From the NCBI GenBank assembly GCA_024206355.1, contig JAAGZM010000920.1, positions 1-5,860 of the forward strand: a DNA stretch of 5,860 nt. The letters are read 5' to 3'. The notes beneath the pieces are model-generated. The model saw only the letters and a program-made list of their open reading frames with translations. It was not told the DNA's origin and made no database searches. Both the position numbers and the translations under genes were made by a program. Below, one piece after another: positions 1 to 5,860 of this stretch; the first letter of the stretch is position 1, and each line of letters starts with the position of its first letter. The stretch comes from Gammaproteobacteria bacterium. GTDB taxonomy: Bacteria; Pseudomonadota; Gammaproteobacteria; Enterobacterales; GCA-2746155.

Positions 1-2
1 AA

Positions 3-125
3 GTCAATAAGTCTAAAAAACGTGCAATCAAATGTGTAGGCAAACTCACTCAATGGGTGAATACTAATCCTTCTGTAAGTTGCTGTTTTGAAATAAATAA
101 CCATAAGTCAGAGCCGGTCAACTGA
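3..125 (+). CDS. C-terminal end of an unidentified protein (partial, 5' end outside window)
   Basis: Reading frame 3 is open from the window edge to a TGA at 123-125 and encodes about 40 residues, beginning with a lysine-rich stretch and ending in ...HKSEPVN. I do not recognise the family. The case for a real gene is mainly positional: the frame ends 37 bases before a good rho-independent terminator on the same strand, and it converges on the formate dehydrogenase operon. The tail contains two adjacent cysteines but no motif I can name. A competing open frame exists on the opposite strand over the same bases, so the call is tentative. Confidence 0.4.
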   Translation, partial: VNKSKKRAIKCVGKLTQWVNTNPSVSCCFEINNHKSEPVN

Positions 126-162
126 GGATTCTAGGTTTATTCGTTGTATTGTTATGAGATTC

Positions 163-201
163 GAGTTACCACCTTCATCTTTATTTGGTAACTCAATTTT
201 T
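163..201 (+). terminator. Rho-independent terminator of the partial plus-strand gene
   Basis: Perfect 9-bp inverted repeat GAGTTACCA (163-171) / TGGTAACTC (186-194) with a 14-base loop, followed after two A residues by five T residues at 197-201. The T-run is on the plus-strand side only, so it should stop transcription coming from the left. On the minus strand the same hairpin lies about 24 bases after the alpha-subunit stop codon but has no U-tract. It may still slow or protect the 3' end of the operon transcript. Confidence 0.65.
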
Positions 202-217
202 AGCCCTTTTTATACAA

Positions 218-2914
218 TTAGCCCAACTCAACATCGACAGATACTACTTTATATTCTGGACATAATGTTTCTCTATCGACTACATCAGAAGTTATTCGAT
301 TAACCATTAACTCTGGAAAATGAAATGTCGTTCTAAGAATTCCAGGCTTAATTTTTTGGCTAAGTGTTGCCAGTAATTTAATCTCTCCCCGATCAGAAAA
401 TAAACGCACCTCATCCTGATCAGAAATACCTCTGGCTTTTGCATCCATAGGGTTAATCCAAAGGGTATCTTTATCATGAATTTGTTGATTGGGGGTTCGC
501 CGCGTCATTGTTCCACAGTTATAGTGTTCAAGATCACGGCCGGTGGTTAAAATGAGCGGGTACTTATTTTGCCATTGATTAATTTCATTGGACTCTTCAA
601 AAGGATAAAAATGAAATTTACCCAAGCCTATCGGGAAATTTTCTTGATGTAGAATTTGTGTATCTTCACCATTTTCTCTGACTGGCCATTGTTTACCTTG
701 AGTACCTAACTCAGACCAAGTTACTCCTGCGAAAAATGGTACAACACCGGCTATCTCTTGCAACATACTTTCAGCACTGTAGTCAGCTTGTTGATAACCC
801 ATTCGATTCATCGCATCGATAATAATTTGGCCATCAGTGCGTGTTCCTTCAAGTGGAGAAACAGCGGCCTGAACTTTTTGAATTCGTCGTTCACCATTGG
901 TAAATGTGCCACTTTTTTCCAAGAAAGATGCACCTGGTAGAACAAGATCTGCAAGCTTTGCAGTTTCTGACATGAAGATTTCCTGGACGACTAAGAAATC
1001 AAGATTATTCAAAGAGCTGACTACATGAGCAGTGTTAGGATCCGTTTGAGCCACATCCTCACCCATGATCCACATAGCCTTTAATTGACCATCTTTGGCA
1101 GCATTAAACATCTCGGGAATTTTAAGCCCCTCTTCTGACGGTAGAGAAACACCGTAGGCCTTTTCATAATACTGCTGATTTTCCCCAACAGTTACCGGAA
1201 GATACCCTGCACCTTGATGAGGTTGGCATCCCATATCAGCGGCACCCTGAACATTATTTTGTCCACGTAAAGGATTCATACCAACACCTTCCCGACCAAT
1301 ATTTCCGGTCAACATAGCAAGGTTTGCAATCAACATTACCGTACGACTACCTTGAGAATGTTCTGTAACGCCAAGACCATGGAAACTCATAGCCTTGTCA
1401 GCAGATGCATAGGCCAAAGCAGCTTCTTTTACGAGCTCTTTATTAACACCTGTTAAAGCCTCGAGTGCTTCCATATCTAATGCTAGTACTGATGTCTTTA
1501 ATTTTTCAAAGTCTTCACAACGGCCATTGATAAAATCTGTATCCTCAAGTCCTGCATCAATAATGTAATGGGTGAGCATATTGAGTAGAGCGACATTGGT
1601 TCCAGGCCTAAGCTGTAGATGCCACTTTGCATGGCGAGCCAACTCAGTCTTAACAGGGTCGATAACAATCATCGGAATCCCTTTCATTGAGCGCTGTTTT
1701 ATTTTTGCTCCTGTTACAGGGTGAGCATTAATAGGGTTCGCACCAATCACCATTATGAAATTGGTTTTTTGTAAATCTTTTATAGAATTAGTTGCCGCAC
1801 CGGTACCAAAACTTTGTTGCATTCCATAAGCTGTAGGTGAATGGCAAACTCGTGCACAGCAATCAATATTATTACTACCAACCACGGCACGAATAAATTT
1901 TTGCATTAAGTAATTTTCTTCATTGGTACATCTTGATGAAGAAATACCAGCAATAGCATCTGAACCATATTGTTCTTTTATCGATGTGAGTCTTTCTGCA
2001 ACCACATCAAATGCTTGCTCCCAACTTATTGGCTGATGTTTTCCATCAACTTTCAATAGTGGGGTAGTTAGACGATCGGGGTGATTATAAAAACGGAAAG
2101 CATAGCGACCTTTAAGACAGGTATGGCCTGCATTGACTTCAGCATCTTCAGGGGATTGAATTGATAATATTTCATTATCACGGACCGAAACTTCTAGATT
2201 ACAACCCACTCCACAATAGGAGCAAATTGTACGTATCTTTTCTTCTGCCATCACCGACTTAGATTGATAGATATCTGAAATAGCGGCAGTGGGGCAAGTT
2301 TGTGCACAGGCTCCACAGGATACACATTCTGAACCATCAAAGTTTTGATTTAGCCCCTTGATTATGTGGCTATCGAAACCTCTTCCAGCCATTGCTAGTA
2401 CGAATTCACCTTGAATCTCATCACAAGCACGCAAACAACGGCTACAGTTTATACATTTTGATAAATCGGATCGCATGTATGGGTGCGAAGTATCTTTTTG
2501 ATAATGCAGATGATTCTTTCCCTCTGCATATCTAACTTCTCGAATACCCACTTTTGCAGCCACATCTTGCAGCTCACAATTGCCATTTGCTTCACAAACT
2601 AAACATTCAAGCGGGTGATCAGTTAATACAAGCTCAACAATATTCTTTCGTAATTTTTGAATTCGTTTATTGCCTGTTTCAATATGCATGCCTTCCTGTA
2701 CTGGAGTATGACAGGAGGCGACGACTTTTTTCGGACCATCCCCAGATAAGGCGACATCAACGCTACAAACACGGCAGGCACCAAAAGGCTCGAGTCGTTT
2801 GTCATCACATAGGGTAGGTATGGTTTCAACCTCATGACGTTGGGCGAAGTTTAAAATACTCTCATCATCTTCAATGGGAAAAGGTGTGCCATCTAAAAAA
2901 GCAAATTTACTCAT
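218..2914 (-). CDS. fdsA: NAD-dependent formate dehydrogenase, alpha (catalytic molybdopterin) subunit
   Basis: This 898-residue protein oxidises formate to CO2 at a bis-MGD cofactor (Mo or W). It has no Tat signal, so it is cytoplasmic. Domains in order: N-terminal [2Fe-2S] domain (C36, C47, C50, C68); NuoG-type His-Cys3 [4Fe-4S] site (H100, C104, C107, C113); two ferredoxin-type [4Fe-4S] clusters (C154/157/160/164 and C197/200/203/207); catalytic region with a [4Fe-4S] site (C231, C234, C238, C266) and the electron-relay K268; C-terminal dinucleotide-binding domain from about 785. The active site is C357-H358 in ARVCHSP, with R550 in PLRGQNNVQG; Cys is encoded by TGC, so this is not a selenoprotein. 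Start chosen at 2914, not the in-frame ATG at 2938, because the ribosome binding site lies between them and family similarity begins at MSKFAFLDG. It overlaps the beta stop by 8 bases. Length is somewhat below the roughly 950-990 I recall for FdsA/Fdh1A. The symbol could equally be fdh1A or fdhF. Confidence 0.95.
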   Translation of the reverse strand: MSKFAFLDGTPFPIEDDESILNFAQRHEVETIPTLCDDKRLEPFGACRVCSVDVALSGDGPKKVVASCHTPVQEGMHIETGNKRIQKLRKNIVELVLTDHPLECLVCEANGNCELQDVAAKVGIREVRYAEGKNHLHYQKDTSHPYMRSDLSKCINCSRCLRACDEIQGEFVLAMAGRGFDSHIIKGLNQNFDGSECVSCGACAQTCPTAAISDIYQSKSVMAEEKIRTICSYCGVGCNLEVSVRDNEILSIQSPEDAEVNAGHTCLKGRYAFRFYNHPDRLTTPLLKVDGKHQPISWEQAFDVVAERLTSIKEQYGSDAIAGISSSRCTNEENYLMQKFIRAVVGSNNIDCCARVCHSPTAYGMQQSFGTGAATNSIKDLQKTNFIMVIGANPINAHPVTGAKIKQRSMKGIPMIVIDPVKTELARHAKWHLQLRPGTNVALLNMLTHYIIDAGLEDTDFINGRCEDFEKLKTSVLALDMEALEALTGVNKELVKEAALAYASADKAMSFHGLGVTEHSQGSRTVMLIANLAMLTGNIGREGVGMNPLRGQNNVQGAADMGCQPHQGAGYLPVTVGENQQYYEKAYGVSLPSEEGLKIPEMFNAAKDGQLKAMWIMGEDVAQTDPNTAHVVSSLNNLDFLVVQEIFMSETAKLADLVLPGASFLEKSGTFTNGERRIQKVQAAVSPLEGTRTDGQIIIDAMNRMGYQQADYSAESMLQEIAGVVPFFAGVTWSELGTQGKQWPVRENGEDTQILHQENFPIGLGKFHFYPFEESNEINQWQNKYPLILTTGRDLEHYNCGTMTRRTPNQQIHDKDTLWINPMDAKARGISDQDEVRLFSDRGEIKLLATLSQKIKPGILRTTFHFPELMVNRITSDVVDRETLCPEYKVVSVDVELG

Positions 2915-4559
2915 CAGCTGTCTCCTCGGAAAAAGCATCCTTTAACTCGCCTTCAAACCACTGTAAGGCATTTTTAATCGGTAAAGGTAAGCCACCTCCT
3001 AAAGCACATAAGGAACCTAGTTCCATTGTCTCAAGTAAATCATCAAGTAATTGTCGATTAATTTTAGTGCCATCGCTCACCGCCTGTATCATCTCTAAAC
3101 CACGTATTGAACCAATACGACAAGGGAAACATTTCCCACAAGATTCTTCGGCTGTAAATTCAAATAGATGCTCTAGGAATTTCAATATGGGCATAGACTC
3201 GGGGATACCAACAATGCTTGCATGACCCAGCAGAAAACCATGCTCTGCAAAACTTTCAAAATCAATACTGAGCAGATCAAATTTTTCCAATGGAACAATA
3301 CCACCTAAAGGTCCGCCAATTTGCAGCCCTTTAATCGGATACCTAAAACCGCCACCTAAGTCATCAATAACTTGTTTCAGCGGTGTACCCATTAACACTT
3401 CATAAACACCGGGATTATTAAAGCTATAATCGAGTGATACTAATTTTGCACCTGCTGATTGCTCACTGCCCATCTCTGCAAAAGCACTTCCGCCTTGATT
3501 TATAATCCAATGTGCACAGGCAAAGGTTTCAACATTGTTGAGAATTGTTGGTTTACCAAACAAACCTGAAACCACAGGAAATGGAGGTCTTACAGAAACA
3601 ATTGGTCGTTGCCCTTCTATAGATCTTAGTAATGCAGTCTCTTCACCACAAACATAAGAACCAGCACCACGGATAATACTAAATGAAAACGGGTGAAGTG
3701 GCTCTTCCCCAATTAAACCAAGTTCAATTAGCTCGTCAATTGCACTCTGACAATTTTCTATTGCTAATGGATATTCATCACGAATGTATAAAATCCCCTC
3801 ATCTGAGCCAGCTAAATATCCGGCGAGTAGCATTCCAAACAAAACTGAATGTGGGTGATGCTCTAACAGGTAACGATCCGTAAAGGCACCTGGATCACCT
3901 TCATCTGCATTACAGACAATGTATTTTTTATCAGCAACTTGATCTTTACAAGCTTGCCACTTTAAGCCGGCTGGAAATCCTGCTCCACCTCTGCCTCTTA
4001 AAGACGCTGATTTTAATTGCTCTAAGAGTTGTTCACTCTGATTATTTTTTATTGAATCAAAAATAGGCTGATACCAAGCTTTAACATCATCTGTTTCTAC
4101 AAGTAAAACAGGAGTGTCGAGACTTTTACCCTTGGGGATAACTAATGTTTTTGTTTTAGCATCTATCAAAGCTTCGATGTTATGTATTTCTTCACCACTA
4201 TAGTTATTACCATCAACCTGAAAGGCTGAAGCCTCATAACAATGGCCAAGGCAGCTAACATGTCCCACCTCATCATTGCCAAATTGTTCAACCAAGACAT
4301 TTTTCACCTTATCCTGTGTACCCGCACACAAACAGGCTGTTCCATTACAGACATAAGCTTTTTTATCTGCATTTTCTCCTTGGATAAAATCATAGAAAGA
4401 ACTACTACTTTCAATATTAGCAACACCTACTAATGACTTATCAGCGAGTAATTGCTTTGCCGTGTCTGGATTAGCTTCGCGTGCTAGTTTTTGCTGTGCT
4501 GAAAATAGGTTATTTTTAATACCTGAACGTGTTGACAGACTGCTAATATTCTTAGACAT
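2907..4559 (-). CDS. fdsB: NAD-dependent formate dehydrogenase, beta subunit (NuoE-NuoF fusion, FMN and NADH binding)
   Basis: A 550-residue diaphorase subunit that takes electrons from the alpha subunit and passes them through FMN to NAD+ in the cytoplasm. Residues about 66-140 form a NuoE-like thioredoxin-fold domain with a complete [2Fe-2S] ligand pattern, C71-x4-C76 and C103-x3-C107. The NuoF part follows: glycine-rich FMN loop RGRGGAGF (188-195), NADEGDPGAFTDR (217-229), GAGSYVCGEETALL (298-311), then a C-terminal [4Fe-4S] site C474-x2-C477-x2-C480 and C518. About 65 residues precede the first cysteine and look helical, as in NuoE. The start ATG overlaps the fdhD stop by 8 bases and has a strong ribosome binding site. 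Its length is close to the roughly 570-residue beta subunit of the two-subunit Fdh1 enzyme, and no separate FdsG gene is nearby. It could also be named fdh1B. HoxF of NAD-reducing hydrogenase is related but the alpha-subunit neighbour excludes it. Confidence 0.93.
   Translation of the reverse strand: MSKNISSLSTRSGIKNNLFSAQQKLAREANPDTAKQLLADKSLVGVANIESSSSFYDFIQGENADKKAYVCNGTACLCAGTQDKVKNVLVEQFGNDEVGHVSCLGHCYEASAFQVDGNNYSGEEIHNIEALIDAKTKTLVIPKGKSLDTPVLLVETDDVKAWYQPIFDSIKNNQSEQLLEQLKSASLRGRGGAGFPAGLKWQACKDQVADKKYIVCNADEGDPGAFTDRYLLEHHPHSVLFGMLLAGYLAGSDEGILYIRDEYPLAIENCQSAIDELIELGLIGEEPLHPFSFSIIRGAGSYVCGEETALLRSIEGQRPIVSVRPPFPVVSGLFGKPTILNNVETFACAHWIINQGGSAFAEMGSEQSAGAKLVSLDYSFNNPGVYEVLMGTPLKQVIDDLGGGFRYPIKGLQIGGPLGGIVPLEKFDLLSIDFESFAEHGFLLGHASIVGIPESMPILKFLEHLFEFTAEESCGKCFPCRIGSIRGLEMIQAVSDGTKINRQLLDDLLETMELGSLCALGGGLPLPIKNALQWFEGELKDAFSEETADE
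2921..2927 (-). promoter_or_regulatory. Ribosome binding site of the alpha subunit (decides its start)
   Basis: On the minus strand GAGGAGA lies 6 bases before the ATG at 2914-2912. It is inside the coding end of the beta subunit and downstream of the alternative in-frame ATG at 2938. That makes 2914 the credible start and the extra eight residues MLFPRRQL spurious. Confidence 0.8.
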
Positions 4560-5424
4560 TTTTATCTTCCTCGGATGTCTTTAAGCGCCACCCTGCATTA
4601 TAAATATTAAAACCACCACTACGTAAAAAGCCGATGAGCGTTAAGTTAAATCGTTTAGCTGTTTCGACTGCAAGTGATGAAGGAGCTCCAGCAGCAGCCA
4701 TCATAGGAATGCCTGCTTTAATAGCCTTTTGAACCAGTTCAAAACTGGCTCTACCACTAACAAGTAGAATTGAGTTAGCCAACCTTTCAGGAGCTTCTTG
4801 TAAACAGTAACCAATCAATTTGTCCAACGCATTGTGTCGCCCAATATCTTCACAAATCTTAAAAAGATTTCCTTCAGTATCAAACAGTCCAGACGCATGA
4901 GCTGAACCTGTTTGTTGGAAGAGAGGCTGATGCTTAAGCATCGTTGCAGACAACTGCTTTAATGAACCAGCATCAATCACATCAGTCTGTTCATTAAGTC
5001 TTGGAGGATTTTGTAACTCTAAACTTTGAATAGATGTTTTGCCACAAAGACCACAACTTGAATAGGTAGTAAAACGACTTTCTAAAAGATGGCTATCAAC
5101 TGGTACAGGCGTTTTTAATTGCAGCTCAAGTGAGTTTCTACTACCCGCTGTTCCTCGATCATCACAATATCGAAAATCGAGAATATCGAAAGCCTTTGCA
5201 ATAACACCCTCGCTATATAGAAATCCTCGAGCAAGATCAAAATCATTCCCTGGAGTACGCATTGTAATTGCAAGAGTGCGATACTCAGTAATACCAGATT
5301 GAACCAAAAACGGTACTCTTAATTCTAAAGGCTCTTCAACACATACTTTGTCATCCTGTAACTTAAGTTGTTCTTTTTTGTACTGTTGAATACTCTTTGT
5401 AATGATATCGTTGTGTTTTTTCAT
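4552..5424 (-). CDS. fdhD: Formate dehydrogenase accessory sulfurtransferase FdhD
   Basis: FdhD receives sulfur from the cysteine desulfurase IscS and transfers it to the bis-MGD cofactor, which is required for formate dehydrogenase activity. The 290-residue protein is close to the E. coli length (about 277). Visible family signatures: the sulfur-carrying CxxC pair in SSCGLCGKT (C124, C127), GSAHASGLF (173-181), EDIGRHNALDK (192-202) and SGRAS (223-227). It is cytoplasmic, with no signal peptide or membrane segment. It is the first gene of the operon and overlaps the beta-subunit start by 8 bases. The ATG at 5424 is the only reasonable start because the next Met lies far inside the conserved domain. 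Its ribosome binding site is poor: only a weak purine stretch (GCAGAG) sits rather far upstream, unlike the strong sites of the two following genes. Confidence 0.96.
   Translation of the reverse strand: MKKHNDIITKSIQQYKKEQLKLQDDKVCVEEPLELRVPFLVQSGITEYRTLAITMRTPGNDFDLARGFLYSEGVIAKAFDILDFRYCDDRGTAGSRNSLELQLKTPVPVDSHLLESRFTTYSSCGLCGKTSIQSLELQNPPRLNEQTDVIDAGSLKQLSATMLKHQPLFQQTGSAHASGLFDTEGNLFKICEDIGRHNALDKLIGYCLQEAPERLANSILLVSGRASFELVQKAIKAGIPMMAAAGAPSSLAVETAKRFNLTLIGFLRSGGFNIYNAGWRLKTSEEDKNV
4566..4572 (-). promoter_or_regulatory. Ribosome binding site of the beta subunit
   Basis: GAGGAAG on the minus strand, 6 bases before the ATG at 4559-4557 and inside the 3' end of fdhD. Together with the ATGTCTAA stop/start overlap it points to translational coupling between fdhD and the beta subunit. 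Confidence 0.75.
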
Positions 5425-5486
5425 AAAAATTTGTTAATACTCTGCTTATCTTGTCGCTTAAATGGTGGCAATCTTGTTATTTAGAC

Positions 5487-5501
5487 TATTCTAAAAGAAT
5501 A
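5487..5501. promoter_or_regulatory. 15-base palindrome upstream of fdhD, possible operator
   Basis: TATTCTAAAAGAATA is a perfect 6+3+6 inverted repeat 63 bases before the fdhD start. A third half site, ATTCT, follows at 5510-5514, giving the pattern ATTCT-AGAAT-ATTCT. The palindrome covers the best -10-like hexamer of the minus strand, which would suit a regulator site. The surroundings are very AT-rich, so chance is a serious alternative, and no regulator family can be assigned. Confidence 0.25.
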
Positions 5502-5610
5502 TTTTAATAATTCTATACCCTTAAAGTAGTAATAAGAAGTTGAGTTATCCCCACGAAATTTAGATTAAGTCATTGAAAAGCTTAAATATAGTAGACTTTC
5601 ATGATGTTCT

Positions 5611-5733
5611 ATGATCAAATTTGTTTTACCAATAGACAAAATTGAGAGCACCATAAAAGCAATAGAATTATTACATAAAAACTTATCAACTGCATGTTCA
5701 GATATCCATAAAATAAGATTAAAATTTTTATAG
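5611..5733 (+). CDS. Doubtful small ORF, 40 residues
   Basis: ATG at 5611 opens a 40-codon frame ending in TAG at 5731-5733. The product begins MIKFVLPIDKIESTIKAI and continues as a Lys/Leu/Ile-rich, possibly amphipathic helix ending in KIRLKFL. I do not recognise it. There is no clear ribosome binding site, and an open frame of this length is not surprising in AT-rich DNA. It could be a real small protein, a remnant of a gene cut by the neighbouring IS element, or noise. Confidence 0.15.
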   Translation: MIKFVLPIDKIESTIKAIELLHKNLSTACSDIHKIRLKFL

Positions 5734-5744
5734 CTACTGTAACA

Positions 5745-5838
5745 GGTACTGACAAGTTAACTCACACTGAGCCATACTAGAGAGATGAATATATACAAAC
5801 GTCACCGATTTCCACCAGAAATCATCCAATATGCAGTA
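5745..5838 (+). mobile_element. IS6-family insertion sequence remnant, left end
   Basis: GGTACTGACAAGTT at 5745-5758 resembles the start of IS6-family terminal repeats, which typically run GGttCTGttgCAAAGTT, with a gap of a few bases. It lies 40 bases before the transposase ATG, a normal distance for this family. The recognisable element stops at 5838, where the transposase frame changes to unrelated sequence. The exact left end is inferred from this weak similarity. The opposite end and any target duplication are outside the window or lost. Confidence 0.5.
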
Positions 5839-5860
5839 CCCAAAACATTCACTACGTTCA
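5785..5860 (+). pseudogene. IS6-family transposase, N-terminal fragment, apparently disrupted (runs off window)
   Basis: The frame from ATG 5785 reads MNIYKRHRFPPEIIQYAV, which I recognise as the N-terminus of the IS6/IS26-family DDE transposases of the type that normally continues WLYYRFNLS with the helix-turn-helix region. Here codon 19 is CCC and the frame goes on as PKTFTTF, with no trace of the expected Trp-Leu-Tyr in any of the three forward frames. Family similarity therefore ends abruptly at 5838, suggesting truncation by deletion or insertion of other DNA rather than a one-base frameshift. Only 22 bases after the break are visible. A weak purine stretch AGAGAG precedes the ATG. It reads toward the right, divergent from fdhD. 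Confidence 0.6.

Larger units (their letters stand above)
5425..5784. other. Intergenic region between fdhD and the IS6 fragment, presumed operon promoter region
   Basis: About 360 AT-rich bases without a confident gene. The promoter of the minus-strand operon should lie here, but I find no convincing -35/-10 pair. The best -10-like hexamer is TAGAAT on the minus strand (plus 5488-5493), with no good -35 at 17 bases. I see no clean FNR site and no sigma-54 site. The region holds a short palindrome (5487-5501), a doubtful 40-codon ORF (5611-5733) and the putative IS6 left end (from 5745). Confidence 0.6.

Noticed and set aside
1..120. Minus-strand open frame over the left edge
   Set aside because: It is short and unrecognised. 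The plus-strand frame is preferred because a same-strand terminator follows it.
758..940. Plus-strand open frame of 60 codons inside the alpha subunit gene
   Set aside because: Opposite-strand shadow of a strongly conserved catalytic gene, with no recognisable domain.
2554..3225. Plus-strand open frames at 2554-2817 and 2884-3225, and a minus-strand frame at 2623-2835
   Set aside because: All lie over the conserved N-terminus of alpha or the C-terminus of beta in other frames, and none resembles a known protein.
3683..4433. Plus-strand open frames at 3683-3883 and 4242-4433
   Set aside because: Antisense shadows of the NuoF-like and NuoE-like domains of the beta subunit.
5545..5553. TTATCCCCA, one mismatch from a DnaA box
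   Set aside because: Single isolated site with no cluster of boxes or replication genes nearby, so there is no support for an origin.
5602..5622. TTGAT...ATCAT on the minus strand, resembling an FNR site
   Set aside because: The half sites are 8 bases apart, not 4, and the second is imperfect, so it does not fit the FNR consensus.
5642..5668. TTGAGA...TAGAAT, a plus-strand promoter-like pair
   Set aside because: The spacer is only 15 bases, the region is AT-rich, and it lies inside the doubtful small ORF.

Overview
The window looks like chromosomal DNA from an AT-rich proteobacterium, most likely a gammaproteobacterium. This rests on protein style, modest GC (judged by eye, not counted) and the IS6-type transposase start at the right edge. 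No species can be named. It holds one compact minus-strand operon for formate oxidation, bounded on the left by the tail of a convergent gene with its terminator and on the right by the start of a damaged IS6-family insertion sequence.

Layout: 3-125 (+) is the end of an unidentified gene, followed by a stem-loop terminator at 163-201. On the minus strand, in transcription order, come fdhD (5424-4552), a NuoE-NuoF-like formate dehydrogenase beta subunit (4559-2907) and the molybdopterin-containing alpha subunit (2914-218). Both junctions are 8-base stop/start overlaps with a good ribosome binding site in front, so the three genes are almost certainly co-transcribed and translationally coupled. 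About 360 bases upstream of fdhD lack a confident gene. They contain a short perfect palindrome, a doubtful 40-codon ORF and then the putative end of an IS6 element, whose transposase reading frame stops matching the family after 18 residues.

How they work together: the alpha subunit oxidises formate to CO2 at a bis-MGD cofactor (Mo or W) with a catalytic cysteine. Electrons pass along its N-terminal iron-sulfur clusters to the beta subunit, which carries clusters, FMN and an NAD(H) site and reduces NAD+. FdhD supplies the sulfur that activates the metal cofactor. No fdsG, fdsC or fdsD gene is present on either side. This fits the two-subunit type (as Fdh1AB of Methylobacterium) better than the FdsABG type. 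All parts belong to known families, and I see no evidence for a wholly new system.
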